Positions 51,921 through 64,000 of a stretch of DNA of 64,000 bases are shown here, piece after piece. This stretch comes from Kryptolebias marmoratus (lineage: Eukaryota > Chordata > Actinopteri > Cyprinodontiformes > Rivulidae): positions 16,375,964-16,439,963 of the forward strand of contig NC_051434.1 of assembly GCF_001649575.2 (NCBI RefSeq), given 5' to 3'. The position numbers and the translations under genes are program-made. A model generated the notes under the pieces. It ran no database searches and was not told where the DNA came from. It saw only the letters and a program-made list of their open reading frames with translations. Within the stretch, counting starts at the first letter, position 1. Each line of letters begins with the position of its first letter.

Positions 51921-53199
51921 ACCAACGACGAAACTTTGTCAAATTGGACCTGAAACAAACAGGAAACCACAGATGTTTATGCTGGTGTGTTGTTGTTTCT
52001 GCTCAAAGGTGGTCAGCGTGCACTTTGTACCTCTTGTAGAGGAGGAAGAAGTGGCCGCTTTATTTTGACACTCAGGCATTAAGAGACTGCGTTGATACGA
52101 AAGCGTGAATAACTTTTCTCACGCGAGAGAGGTGGGACGTTCAACTTTGATAAAGGCCTGAGCCAAAAAAGTTAAAAAATAAGAGCTGCTTTGGACACCT
52201 GAGCTGATATGTGCATCAAATAAAAGAAAACATGAAAAACAGAAGTAAAAGTAAACAGAACCAACATAGTATGATTACTAGCTTTAAGCATCCTGTTACT
52301 TGACTTGAAGACCTGACTTTATCACTATGAATAAGGACTCCTGTCTCCAGTTTCACCTTTTCCAGGTGTTTTTGTGTGAAGTCGTTTTCCTGCCAGTGCA
52401 AAATACTGAAGGAATAAAGTTAAAAATTCCCACAAAGTCAAACAGAAGCTGAAGATGATGATCCAACTGATCAGTCAAGCCTGGAAACCAAAACCCCTCC
52501 TCCTTTATTTTCCTACTTCTGTTGAAAGTTGTTAACATTATCTCCTGTTTTGCATGTCTCGAGCCCCAGCTGACTGGTGTAACTATTAACACTGCTGCCG
52601 CTGCCCTTGCATCATCGAATCTCATCGGGGGAGAGGTTGCCGGCGAGAGGAAGGTGGGATATTTGCAGAAGAGTTGCCAGGGAAACGCAGCCTCTTATTC
52701 TCATGGCAACACGCAGTCGGGTATGATTTGCCGCTATCACTGTGGTGCTTCGGATAAACGGACCGGTGGACGGCGCTTTCCTGAGCGTTTTCAGCAACAT
52801 TTGCATTCGTTCTTGTGAGAGGGGGTTTTCACCATCATCCACTCCTGGGAGTCCAGAACCCTGACTCTAAAAGGGGGCTTTTGGCACACAGGATCGAAGT
52901 GTGCGGCACTTTGGCCATAGTCTGGAGGCTCTGACCTAATTGTCAAGCCTCGGAGGGTGTCAGGTTTGAGAACCTCAGGATTGTCGTGGAGAAACGGGAT
53001 TTACTGATAGGTCTCCTCATTAGGAAGCAACAAAACTGTTGAGTATGGTATTCCTGTTCACAGTTTGACGTTAGGCCATGCTGCCCTAGAGATATGGCCT
53101 TTCAGTTATGATGAGACTGGTGGCCTTCTTATGCCTTACTGATAAGCTTGGTTTAAAAAAAAAAAAGGCACTCTCTGACAGTCTTAGATTAAACCAGGG

Positions 53200-53290
53200 G
53201 TCTGCAATCCGCAGCTCTGGGGCCACATGTGGTTCTTTGGTCCCCCTGCAGTGGGCTTTTGCAGCTTTAACCAAAGATATAAATCTGGCC
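53200..53290 (+). mobile_element. hAT MITE fragment
   Basis: It starts aggggtctgcaatccgcagc, then tctggggccacatgtgg and ttctttggtcc, the usual left end of another hAT MITE family. The right end is missing, and it runs straight into a SINE fragment. Confidence 0.6.
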
Positions 53291-53299
53291 ATCCATGCA

Positions 53300-53392
53300 T
53301 TTCTCCATGCAGGGTCATGGGGACACCCTGGACAGGTGTTAAGTCCATCACAGGGACACAGAGATAAACATGGACATGAATATTTATATGCC
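53300..53392 (-). mobile_element. SINE fragment
   Basis: On the plus strand it contains aagtccatcacagggacaca followed by gagataaaca, matching the middle of the reverse SINE at 55336-55688. Confidence 0.65.
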
Positions 53393-55335
53393 TAACCACA
53401 TAAAGGGGCCCGTTTCAGCAGTTTTCTGCTCAGTTTTATGTCAATATGTGAATGAAATGTCTGTGACAGAACAATAATTAAAGAAAGAGCAAAACAAATT
53501 AGTTTGAGTTAGCAGTTTGTTAGCCTGTTAGCCAGTTCACTCATTTAACTTCCACTGCTGAGGAGAAGCAACAGAAAGTGCAGTTTTGCACTTTTATTTC
53601 TGTTTACAAGTCATCAAGATACAAAGACTAGTCTTAGATTTAAAAAAAAAATAAAAGTAAATAAAGGGTTTTGCTTTCATTAGAGGGAATGATCTACAAA
53701 TATCCAACAATCTGGTCAAATGTTTCATGCTCGCTGTTAATGGATTTGTTAGGTGGAAGTTGATAAAGATCAACAAACTGGGTCTTCGTGTCAGTCTTGT
53801 CTCAGTTTTGCTTTTTGCAGATGATGTGCTTCTGTTGGCGTCTTCAAGCCTTTAACTTTTAGCGTGCGCTGGTTCAGGTCGCGCTCAAAGCAGAGCTGCT
53901 GCTCCTCCACGTCGAAAGGAGTCGGCTGAGGGGGTCCAAGCCTCTGATTAGGATGCCCCAGTTTGGAAGATTTTAAATGTCTTACTGATCCAAAACTCTC
54001 TGGCCTGAGAACACCTTAAGATCCTCCAGGATGACTGACTTTTGAATAAATAGTTAGATAGTTGCTCCTCTCACTACATAAACCTTTTGGAGCTGTTGTT
54101 CCACTGTTTTTAAAACCAAATGATCAAATTGAGTTCAGCTCTCTAATTTTATCCTAACCTCGGGGCCTCGTCTGCACTGATAAATTACTATTTTCACTTC
54201 TGCTAATTAGTTCCCCGTTTGCCATCTGTTTGCTTTTTCAAACACTTTTAATTTACTCAAAAAATACTATTTAGACCTTTGCACTCCCTACATATATATA
54301 TATTTTAAAAAGATATTATTCAAGTCTAACACACAAAAACCTGCAGTCTTATTAAATCAATCATATATTGATATTGAAAAGTTAAAGTTATACAGGCAGT
54401 ACGCTGATAGTGAATGTTTTTAGTTTCCCACATGACTGTTTTTCTCTACTGGAATTGAACATGACATACAAATATACATCATTTAGTGTTAATACTGTTT
54501 GATTCCAAAAACTAAAGCATCGAGAGAGACGCACACACCGATGGTGTTTAGCTGCATGGACATGTTTGTGTGTTTTGGATTGACTGAAACTAAGTTTAGA
54601 GACGGTTTTTCACAGCTTTGCTGATAAAGATTTGGAGGGAGAATATATTTATCTTATTGTTGTGATAATTCGTAGTCCGAGGCGGTGCAAAGTCACGTAT
54701 CCTGGCGATCAGAGGGAACAATTTTATCTGCCATCAGACGCAATGCTGGAGCCAGAGGGTGGCCAGTGGTGACCACCCCAATAATTTGAGTAAACTTATT
54801 ATTGATTTTTTAAGTTATCCATCTCACGCGGTTTACATATATATGGCGGTGGCCGTGATTTTGACGTGGCAACCCAATTTTTGATAGCGATCAAAATAGC
54901 AAAACTTTACTTGTAAAGAGTCATAATGGGTGCAAAGAACAGAAAAGGCGATTATTTCTTTAAGTCGATTTGAGAAATATTAAACATGAAGCTGCCAGCA
55001 ACTCATTCTCCTCCAGAGGAACCACAGACTCTTAGTTAACTTCCAGAGTCCAGAGGTGCAACACATAAGGTGTTCAGATACATGACACAAATGAAGATGA
55101 CTGGAACACTGAAAGATAACAAAACTAAGTCAAAAGATATGTGTGGAGGGAGGGCCTGTCACTGGATCACCAACCAGCACCGGCAGGATGGAGGAGGGTC
55201 ATTAACGACCAGTTAGCTGAGGGTTTTTTTTGATTTGAATGCTGAAAAAGTAGATGTATGGAAGTATGGAAAAAGTCTGTCAATAGCTTGACTATCCTGC
55301 AAGTGTCGAAAACAAGAATTTCTTGAGAAAACATC

Positions 55336-55688
55336 CGTTTTCTTTTACCCGCTTCTCCTTTCCAGGTCACAGGGAGCTGGTGTCTGTCTCCAGCGGTCAC
55401 TGTTCGAGAGACAGGTCTCAAGTCCATCACAGGGACACATGGAGACAAACAATCAGTCACACTCCCACTCACACCTAGGGACAGTTTTAGAGTTACCAAT
55501 GAATCTAACATGCATGTTTTTGGTCTGTGGGAGGAAACCAGAGTACCTGGAGTAAACCCACATGTTCTACATGTTCTACCCACAAGAAGAATGTAAACTC
55601 CGCCCAGAAAGGCCCCCAGGTCGGGAAGCAAACCTGCAGCCTTCTTGCTGGGAGGAGACAGCTGTAACCACTGCACCACTGTTCCACC
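55336..55688 (-). mobile_element. tRNA-derived SINE, reverse copy
   Basis: On the minus strand it starts ggtggaacagtggtgcagtg, has gtttgcttcccgacctg at the B-box position, tttcctcccacag and gagaagcgggtaaa, the same order as 47203-47559. It carries a small internal duplication (agaacatgt twice). The tail is decayed, and no clear target duplication was found. Confidence 0.88.
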
Positions 55689-56914
55689 CGTGATTATTAC
55701 AAGAAAATGTAATATCATGGTGACTGGATATTTGTATTGTTTGTTACATAGGAATATAAGATGAGTTAGAAACATTTTGGGTTCTTTTTTGTATTTCAAT
55801 CATCCACTATTTCTGCACTAGCTGACACTTTCATGTTTCACACATTTCTTTTAAATATTGATATTTCTTTCTTTTTTATACCCTATTTTTTTCATATTGA
55901 CTTCATTATTGTTTTTATTAAATAATGACATCTGTTGTGTGTTTTTCTACACTTGACGTTAGAGTTCAGTCGTTTTAAAACCTGATAAAGCCCAGATCGT
56001 TTATTGTGTCCTGCTACGTTAAAACCTCTTCTCTTTATCTGCCCGATGTGGTTTTAGTGGCATTAAGCGCGGCGCAACGGCTTCTGTGTATTTCTGAAGC
56101 AGATAAAACCCAATCAATGAGCTTCCAGGAAGACTTTGATATTGGCTCTGCACTTCTGAGCCCCGTCATGAATCAGTGTCATGTTAATCAAATATTGGAC
56201 CACTCTGGCATCTCCGGAGAGCAGACCCTGTCAGAGGGGTCCGGCCAACTGGAGGAGAGCGTCTTTAAACGTACAACAGCTGCATCCTCAGCCAAAAAAG
56301 GCAAAACTGACAGATTTTCAGAGTCTTCAGGAAACGGGGGGAAGAGAATTTATGAAGTGATGCTATCTGTCTGATTAGGCTCGTTTGTTTCTGAACAGGT
56401 CAATCCGACTGGTGTTGATTTTTCGGTCCTCTCCATCTCTCTTACTCTCTCCGGCCCTCTTTTCGGCAGCTGTTCTCATCTTCTCCACCTGTTTGACCTC
56501 TTCTTCTCCTCGTGCGCCTTTTCAATCCCCTGCCCTTTGCTTCTTTTGTTCTCAGAGTATTTCCTTCCTAACGCAGAGCCGAGTGCAGGAGGCTCCTCCT
56601 CGCAGGGGAGAGGAAAAGCAGCTAAATTGAGTCAACAAGTCTGCCTAAACCCATTTAATCTGCTGGCTTGTTTGCGAGAAATGAACGCACGCTGCATCAT
56701 GGAAATTGTGAGCATAAGTTGTTGATGATCGTGGGAGGGGGAGGCGTGTTGCATGACCGCGCAGACGAGGCCAGGTTATTCTGAAGACAAAGGAGAAAAG
56801 AGGAGATGTGGCTTTTCCAGAATGAAATGGGAGGTAGCACCGTCGGACTCAGCTAGATCATCGCTGAGGAATGATCGCTGATGGACTCCTACAGCCAATT
56901 TGCCTCAGGCTCAA

Positions 56915-56939
56915 ACACACACACACACACACACACACA
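56915..56939. repeat. (CA)n microsatellite
   Basis: This is an uninterrupted AC run of about 25 bases. Confidence 0.97.
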
Positions 56940-57099
56940 AATGAGCAACAACTATTTCTTGCCGAGGTGAGGAGGGACAAACAATAAAAGAGGCTAAAGG
57001 ATGGAGCGACAGAGAGGAAGAGAGGAAAGTGAAAGAGAAGGTTATGATGCTCCTGTATCACCCCTCCCCCTTCTCATCTCTTCCTCTCTCTCTCTTTTT

Positions 57100-57125
57100 C
57101 ACACACACACACACACACACACACA
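57100..57125. repeat. (CA)n microsatellite after a CT tract
   Basis: This is an AC run of about 26 bases directly after a ctctctctc tract. Confidence 0.97.
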
Positions 57126-58560
57126 GCAGTGCAGGGGGCCTCATGAAAAAAAACGTTTGCAAATGAGCTCCGTGAGTTTGTGCTGCGAAGCTGACAAAGA
57201 GAAGAAGAGGATGGCTGAGATGTTATGGCATGTCTGAACCTGCACTTGAATCCCAGCTTCATGCTTCAATGGGATGGAAATTTGTTTTTTTGTTTTTGTG
57301 CTAAGAAATGTATAAATCCTGCGTACTTTTAAATGTGTTACAGCATCTCGTTTGTCAAAGTGAGGGGAAAAAAAAAGATTCTTTGGTAATCTAACAAAGC
57401 ATTAGTGCTGTATGTTCTTTCTTCTTGCGCTGCAGAGAATATTATATGCCTTGTACTTAATGTAAGCATTAATATTTGAACAGAACAGTTTGGTTTGGGG
57501 GCATTTCGAACCGTAGAAAAGCAGAGCCGGATAAATGGCTGCTTTAGATTTCAGATTTAATAGCCGTCAGACGAGCGCTGGATGTACAGCAGCTCCTGCT
57601 ATCTTTATTGGAGGAGTGGGTTGCTGCTAATGAGCTTCTGTCAAACAATGAGCCTTTTAGGGTCCTGGCTGCGCTCGCAGGGGGCTTGTGATGCGTGGAT
57701 GTGCGTGTTAGTGGAGTGCAGTTAACAATGCAACCCCATTCCCCCCCATACACACACCCAAAGACAGATGAGATATACGTCTCCACAGGCAGCTGATCTT
57801 TGTCCTTGATGCTCTGCTTACACACTGTTTTATGTGGGTCAGGGTGTGCACGTGTGTGTGTGTGTGTGTCTTTAGATGAAGTTAGCTTAATTGGGATATA
57901 AATAAAAACGTGATTTGCATTCGGAGGATTTGAATGGAACTGGAGTTTGTGTGCAGAGGCTTTACATGTCATCATGTCTGCTGATAATTAAGCTGAATTC
58001 ATCTGATTTACATTTATTAAGGTTTAAGTATGTTTGTGTACATACAAAATTAATTTTTTTCCAGTGTATTCACTTCATGCCCATTTCTTCTTCTGCCACT
58101 CATTCTGTCGTCCCCTGACTTTCTGTTACTGTGTTTAGGTTTTATGTCTCATATGTTGTCCTTTTTACCTTTACCAGCCTGCAGCTGTGGACAATATGCT
58201 CAGGTAAAAAGGGACTGCCATGCATGCTAAAGTTTTCCACAAAGATCTCATGCGATTTATGTGTTTTGTTTTTTTGTTTTTTTTCCAAATTTATTTATAC
58301 TTTAACAGGAGGTACAGTGTAAAGGCAGTGCAGTAGTTACATAGTTAACATTGTACCATTAACATAGAAGCATAATTGGGCTAGAACACACCCAATTATA
58401 CACACATAAATCTACATAAAACCATACAAACACACAAGGACAAAAACAAAACAAAACAAAAAAAATTCAGGTGCCAGGGGGTACTTTTGTCAATATGTCA
58501 GTCAAGTTTAACTCAAGAATAATAAAGATAATCAACACCAGCTACTTGCATACAGCCTTA

Positions 58561-61500
58561 TCAGTCTGGAATATTAGGAAAATTAATCTTCCTAAGGGTT
58601 CTTAACAAGGGGCTCCACAGACCCAAAAATTTCATAGAAGAGCCTCTTAGAGTAAAACGGATTTTCTCTAGTTTAATGAAATACAGTGTATCTCGAAGCC
58701 AATGTGTATATGATGGAGGTTGAGGCAACTTCCATTTCATTATAATCACTCTCCGCGCCAAAAATGTCAAGAAAGCCAAGGAGGATTTCTGAAAGGAGGA
58801 CAGGGTGGACTGAGGAGGTGCAACTCCAAACAAAGCAGTCAAGGGGTCAAGCTCCAATTTCTTTTCAAAAATGTCTGACAGAATATCAAAAACCTTGGAC
58901 CAATAATTAAAAAGCTTAGGGCAGAGCCAGATAGTGTGGATCAAATTAGCTGGGGAATGCTGGCATCTCTCACAGGCAGGAGAAACATTGGTATAAAACT
59001 TAGCCAGACGCGCTTTAGTATAATAAGTGCGATACACGAGTTTGCATTGAATTAGATTATGTCTGGCACAAATAGAAGACTTATGCACTAATGACAGGAT
59101 TTGCGTCCAAAGATCCTCTGAAATGTCCTGTCCAAGATCTTGCTCCCAAAGAACTCTAAGGGAATTCAAGGTCTGTGGGCGTAGAAGTGTGATTTGATTA
59201 TAAATAAAAGATATAACCCCTTTCAGTTTGCCAGGAGGTTTTAGAAAAATATCTAAGGGTGACTCCCTAGGAAGGTTGGGAAAGTTTGAATAGTTAGAGC
59301 GGACAAAACTGCGCACCTGCAAGTATCTAAAAAATTGGTGGCGCGGGATACGAAACTTCTCAGAGATTTGTTGGAACGAAGCAAAAGTATTATCAAGATA
59401 CATATCATGAAAAGTTGAAATTCCTATTCTCCGCCATGACAGGAAGGTACCATCTGTGATAGACGGTGGAAAGGTATGATTTGAAGCTATAGGAGCATAG
59501 ACAGAGAGAGATTGCAAGCCAAATTGCCGTCTAAATTGCATCCACAGCCTTAAGGATGCATCTACTATTTTATTAGAAGTATAAGGTTTAGTTGAAGACT
59601 GTACTGGTGAGTGTAGTAAGGCTGCTAAGGACACAGGTTTTACAGAGTTGGCCTACATAGTAAGCCAACATGGAGAAGAGGGACTATCTGCATCAAGCCA
59701 ATATCTAAAAAGTCTAATATTTGAGGCCCAATAATAATATCTAAAATTAGGCAAGGCCATTCCCCCAAGCCTTTTAGGTCTTTGTAAGAACTGAGTCCGT
59801 ATACGAGGAGCCTTCCCATTCCAAAGAAATTTGGTAATTATACTATCAAGTTTACTAAAAAAGGCCTGTGAAAGAAAAATAGGGATGCACTGAAATAGGT
59901 AGGAAAAACGCGGCAGGATGTTCATTTTGATTGAGTTAACCCGAGCAACCAACGAGAGGCCAAGCACCGACCAACGATCAAAGTCCTCCTTAACATGTAA
60001 TAATAAATTGGAGAAGTTAGCTTTAAAAAGATCCTCGTATTTGGATGTAATCTGGATCCCCAAGTAGGTAAAGCTCTGGTCAACGACCTTAAATGGCAAT
60101 GTATGCAGTGGGTAACTTTTAGCTAACGAATTGACTGGGAATAATTCACTTTTGCTGAGGTTTAATTTATAACCTGACAGCTGCCCAAATTTACCAAGTG
60201 TGACAAGTATGGCAGGAATAGAAATATTCAAATTAGAGATGTACAAAAGAAGATCATCAGCGTATAGAGAAACCTTGGTTTCCACGTCATTCCTCTTAAT
60301 ACCAATAATGCTTGTATTAGATCTAAGCGCTATTGCGAGGGGTTCAATTGCCAAAGCAAATAATAGTGGACTCAGCGGGCAGCCTTGGCGCGTAGAGCGA
60401 TTGAGACGAAAATAGCCAGATTGAATATTGTTTGTCCTAATTGATGCATATGGGTCAGAATAAAGTAACTTAATCAAAGACAGAAAATTCTCCCCAAAGC
60501 CAAATTTCTTAATCGTATAGAATAAATATGGCCACTCGACTCTGTCGAAGGCCTTTTCGGCGTCCAAAGATATCACAATTTCTTGAGTATTGACAGAGGG
60601 TGGACTGTATATTACATTAAAGAGTTGTCTTATGTTGGAAAAGGAGTTTCTATTTTGTACAAAGCCGGTCTGATCTATTCCAACCACATTAGGAAGCTCT
60701 TTTTCTAGTCTCAGTGCTATTGTTTTTGCTAGCAATTTAAAGTCAACATTAAGCAAACTTATTGGGCGATAGGAAGAACAGAGTTGAGGGTCTTTGCCTT
60801 TTTTAGCAAGTAAAGTAATAACTGCTTGATTAAGGGTCTGAGGTAGGCACCCAGAAGTCAAAGACTCATTGTATACCTCTAAAAGTAGTGGGGAAAGCTT
60901 GTCCCAAAATATTCTATAAAACTCACAAGGGTACCCGTCAGGGCCTGGACATTTACCCCCCTGTAGGGCCTTAACTGCCTCAGTGAGTTCAGAGATGACA
61001 ATAGGTCTCTCAAGATTGTCAGCTACCTCGCGACCGATGACAGGAATTTCCAAATCATTAAAAAAGTTATCAAAATCAGTTACAGAAGAAGTACATTCTG
61101 AGGAGTATAACGCCCTATAAAAATCCTTGAAGGCCAAATTAATTTCTATTGGGTCAGTTGTGACACCCTGGGTAGTTTGGATCTGAGAGATGAGGCGAGA
61201 GGCTGACGCACGTCAAATTTGGTGAGCCAGGAGTTTACCAGCCTTATCTCCTTGTTCGTAAAACTGGGCACCAGACTGAAGTAGCAGCTCAGTAGTATGT
61301 TGTGTCATGAGCACATCAAACTCAGCTTGCAACACAAGGCGATCCTGGTACAAAGTGGGAGATGGTGATATTGCATATAAGTTGTCAATTTGAGAAATGT
61401 GGCGTGTTAAAGTACTAATTTTCTCTCTTCGCAGCTTATTTTCATACTTCACATAAGAGATAATTTCCCCTCTGATGACGGCTTTAAGTGTCTCCCAGAG

Positions 61501-62388
61501 TAGAGAGGCCGACACCTCAGGTCCTCTATTATTTTCTAGAAAAAAATCTATTTGTCGTGCCACAAAAGATACAAATTTTTCATTTGATAGCATACGGGTG
61601 CCCAGCCTCCAAGGTGGCCGCTCAATGGGGTGAGAGTCAAATCTAATATTTATAGAGACTGGAGCGTGATCTGATAAAACGATAGCATCATATTTGCACC
61701 CTGTGAGAGAGGACAGCAATCTATTATCAATCAAGAAAAAATCAATACGAGTAAAGGTGTGGTGGACTGGGGAAAAAAACGAATAAACCTTCTGGGAAGG
61801 GTTAAGAAAACGCCAGGCATCATGAACATTAAATTCGAACATAAAGGAGTTAATGATTTTGGATGAGCGTGAAGGCACGGTTACGTTTGTTGACGAGCGA
61901 TCCAGCTGAGGATCAAGCCAGCAGTTAAAATCACCTCCCAATATTAAGTGATAAGTGGACAGATCGGGAAGAGACTGGAAAACATGTTTGAAAAAGTGTT
62001 CATTATCGCAATTAGGAGCGTATATATTGGCAAATGCCACTGGGATATTGCAAATGGTACCAGTAATAATAACATATCTACCACAAGCATCAGAAATGGT
62101 TTGAGAGTGCACATAAGGGACAGATTTACTGATAAGAATAGCCACTCCTCTGGATTTAGTGTTAAAAGAGGAATGATAAACTTGACTGATCCAACTGCGT
62201 TTCAGCTTCACATGGTCCACGTTCTTAAGGTGTGTCTCTTGAAGGAACGCTACGTGTGCTCCCAAACGTTGCATATGATGTAGTACCTTACTACGCTTTA
62301 CAGGATTGTTGAGCCCCCTGCAGTTAAAGCTGGTGAAACGGATCTCTCGTCCTGCCGCTGTAGTTGGTGTCAAGTGAAGATCAGTCAT
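58561..62388 (-). pseudogene. LINE ORF2 (endonuclease and reverse transcriptase) with two in-frame stops
   Basis: This is one reading frame of about 1275 codons from ATG 62388 to 58561, interrupted only by TGA at 61215-61213 and TAG at 59655-59653, with no frameshift. The endonuclease part (residues 1-240) has SFNCRGLN (N22), FLQETHL (E51), GGDFNCW and SDHAP catalytic motifs. The reverse transcriptase part has SLDAEKAFDRVEW, GCPLSPLLFALAIEP and YADDLLLY (YADD at 60264-60253). The C-terminal part has a CCHC motif with spacing C-x2-C-x8-H-x4-C (CERC ... HTIWLC). As it stands it cannot make the full protein. The domain order is that of L1 ORF2. Confidence 0.93.
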
Positions 62389-62979
62389 AGGTCAGAGTAA
62401 AATAAAAGAGTAAACAAGAATCACCCTGGTCACCTGAAAAAAGAGACATACACAGACAAAAGACAAAAAGAACAAAGTAACACGCGCACCCCTGTAAATC
62501 GAAGACCACCCTAAACCCACCCGTTCGCTGAAGCATCCCCCCAAATGGGATACGCGAAACCCCATAGAAAAAACAAAAAACAGCATCCAGCCTACCAGAG
62601 ACTAAGAAGAGAGAGAGTAGTCTTAGCTACTAACGTACTCTCCTGGGAATGTGATGTAAATATGATATATGTAGGGAATGCACCACCTATAGAACAACAG
62701 GTTTTATAGAAACATTAAATATCTTATAGAACATGAAGAGCTAATGTGTAAACGGACACCTAGAGCCCCACTGGGTTTTATCAACAAGAACCAAAAAATA
62801 AAAAATAAAATAAAATAAAAGTAAATTTCCAAAGTAGAAATTATATCCACAGCGTATTCACAAAGTTCTTAAAAGGCGGTTGAGAGCAATAATGTATTAA
62901 ATAATAATCGTATTGTACAGAGTATAACAGTTCCCAAACAAAAAGTTATCCCGGCCATCCCTGGGCGGCACCTCTAGAA

Positions 62980-63840
62980 TTAAACTGTGGCCGGATCAAC
63001 CACATTTTTAATGTTTTTCTCAACAAAGTCTGCAGCAAGGGCTGGATCCTCGAAATTGCGAATTTGCCCATTGGGAAGAGTGATCCGTAGTATTGCAGGG
63101 AAAAGAAGCCCAAACTTGATTCCGGGGCAAGAATGGAGTTCCTTCTTCACTTTGGTAAACGATGCACGTTTCTTAGCAACTGAGGTTGAATAATCGGGGA
63201 AAATGAAAACACGTTTTCCTTCGTAGAGGAAAGGAGACGACTCTCGAGCCCTCCGTAGAATCTCATTCCGTTCTTGAAACACGGTGACACGGACAACGAA
63301 CGGGCGCGGTGGCTCCCCCTCCGCTGGCTTGGCCCGCAATGTGCGGTGAGCCCGGTCAAGGGCAGGCTTAGCATCGAGGCCGAGTAGATCCTGAAGTAGC
63401 GTTGATACAAACTTCGTTGGCTGTTGACCTTCGGATCCCTCCGGTATACCCACAAGGCGAATGTTGTTTAGTCTGGAGCGACCCTCCAAGTCTTCACATT
63501 TCTTGGACAACGTGTCCACTAATACATTTAGTGACTTGACCGAGGTCTCCAGGGTAGCTAGCCTCCCGTCCTGATTGTTAGCAGACCGCTCCAGATCCTG
63601 AATAGTATTCCCAAACGAGGCAATTTTAGCTTCTAACGGTGTCACAGCAGCTGATATCTCCCTCTTAACAACGTTCGAAACGATGTTCTCAAACCTGTTG
63701 ATGAGATCAGTGCGTGAGTCGTTCAGCATCTCCTGCATCTTGGTTAGCAACATGCTATTAGCATCCGGATCAGCCGGAGCCACGTGCTCGGTCTTGCTGC
63801 GAGTAGCCTTGTCGTTTTTCTTCATGTTTAGCTCCAGCAT
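62980..63840 (-). CDS. LINE ORF1, L1-type RNA-binding protein
   Basis: This is an intact 286-codon frame from ATG. The N-terminal third is charged and followed by a long heptad-rich helix (about residues 35-120), expected to form the trimeric coiled coil. The RRM-like part begins around LEGRSRLNNIRLVGIPEG, and the conserved basic segment LDRAHRTLR follows (about residue 163). The C-terminal domain includes RITLPNGQIRNFEDP. In L1 elements this protein coats the element RNA and acts as a chaperone. No stop or frameshift was seen. Confidence 0.92.
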   Translation of the reverse strand: MLELNMKKNDKATRSKTEHVAPADPDANSMLLTKMQEMLNDSRTDLINRFENIVSNVVKREISAAVTPLEAKIASFGNTIQDLERSANNQDGRLATLETSVKSLNVLVDTLSKKCEDLEGRSRLNNIRLVGIPEGSEGQQPTKFVSTLLQDLLGLDAKPALDRAHRTLRAKPAEGEPPRPFVVRVTVFQERNEILRRARESSPFLYEGKRVFIFPDYSTSVAKKRASFTKVKKELHSCPGIKFGLLFPAILRITLPNGQIRNFEDPALAADFVEKNIKNVVDPATV

Positions 63841-64000
63841 TCACAAGTTGCACATCAGATATGTATTTTCATTCACTAATAGTCCAGTCTGTTCCAAAAA
63901 AGTGTATAAGGGGGTGCAAAAATGTACATTAAAACACAAATCCCATCGGAGCTCCAGTGAAGCACGTCCTACATAGTCGGTGCTCAGCAGCGCCCCCCCG

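Larger units (their letters stand above)
48921..58257. other. region upstream of the cyri promoter
   Basis: No coding exon could be supported. The region contains a CpG-rich stretch (49320-49530), a reverse dimer of the aatatct-type repeat, foldback copy 5, SINE copies and CA runs. Bases 57420-57700 are unique and repeat-free and could be a conserved non-coding element. A 122-codon frame at 56006-56374 (plus) has no recognisable similarity. Confidence 0.65.
58258..64000 (-). mobile_element. L1-type LINE retrotransposon, nearly full length
   Basis: On the minus strand it has the order 5' UTR, ORF1 (63840-62980), a 591-base spacer, ORF2 (62388-58561), a 3' UTR of about 270 bases with an AATAAA-type signal, and an A-rich tail (about 58287-58258). 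The 5' end runs to or past the window edge, so the length is at least 5.7 kb. The ORF1 type plus an apurinic-like endonuclease and reverse transcriptase place it in the L1 group (teleost L1/Tx1-like lineages). It lies upstream of cyri in the same orientation. Confidence 0.93.

Noticed and set aside
55167..55799. 210-codon minus-strand open frame
   Set aside because: It overlaps the reverse SINE at 55336-55688, and the peptide corresponds to SINE sequence.
56006..56374. 122-codon plus-strand open frame
   Set aside because: No similarity could be recognised, there is no splice or promoter context, and the composition is ordinary. It could be a chance frame.
60200..60415. 71-codon plus-strand frame inside the LINE
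   Set aside because: It is antisense to the reverse transcriptase coding sequence, a shadow frame.

Overview
The window is vertebrate nuclear DNA, almost certainly from a ray-finned (teleost) fish. It has short coding exons with GT/AG splice sites, two recognisable vertebrate genes, and the usual teleost repeats: tRNA-derived SINEs with (ATGG) tails, hAT-type MITEs with 8-bp target duplications, a Tc1-like MITE, an L1-type LINE and many CA microsatellites. Nothing in it looks bacterial, and there is no operon, CRISPR array or phage. The exact species cannot be read from the sequence.

Layout. (1) Positions 1-16080, plus strand: the 3' part of trit1 (tRNA isopentenyltransferase). Five coding exons (1685-1797, 1909-1986, 13663-13772, 14750-14867, 15486-15691) join in one consistent frame to give the last 207 residues, including a C2H2 zinc finger. 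An 11.7-kb intron full of repeats splits them. The 5' half of the gene lies left of the window. (2) About 16.1-30.4 kb: gene-poor intergenic DNA with MITEs, a perfect 50-bp palindrome, a 10-bp minisatellite and an assembly gap. (3) About 30.4-48.9 kb, minus strand: a complete gene of the CYRI (FAM49) family, the Rac1-binding negative regulators of the SCAR/WAVE complex. Ten coding exons give 323 or 324 residues depending on which of two mutually exclusive start-codon exons is used (46111-46180 or 44318-44390). A candidate promoter and an ATG-free non-coding first exon lie at about 48.69-48.92 kb. (4) About 49-58.2 kb: upstream non-coding DNA with repeats and SINEs. (5) 58.26-64 kb, minus strand: a nearly full-length L1-type LINE with an intact ORF1 and an ORF2 carrying two in-frame stops but no frameshift.

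trit1 and the CYRI gene converge tail to tail, and nothing suggests that they share a function. Their linkage is informative because other CYRI genes sit beside MYC-family genes (MYCN-CYRIA, MYC-CYRIB in human) and TRIT1 sits beside MYCL. This locus may therefore be the third member of that paralogous series. The most unusual repeat feature is a cluster of five long foldback (inverted-repeat) elements between 37.9 and 52 kb, one split by a later SINE insertion.
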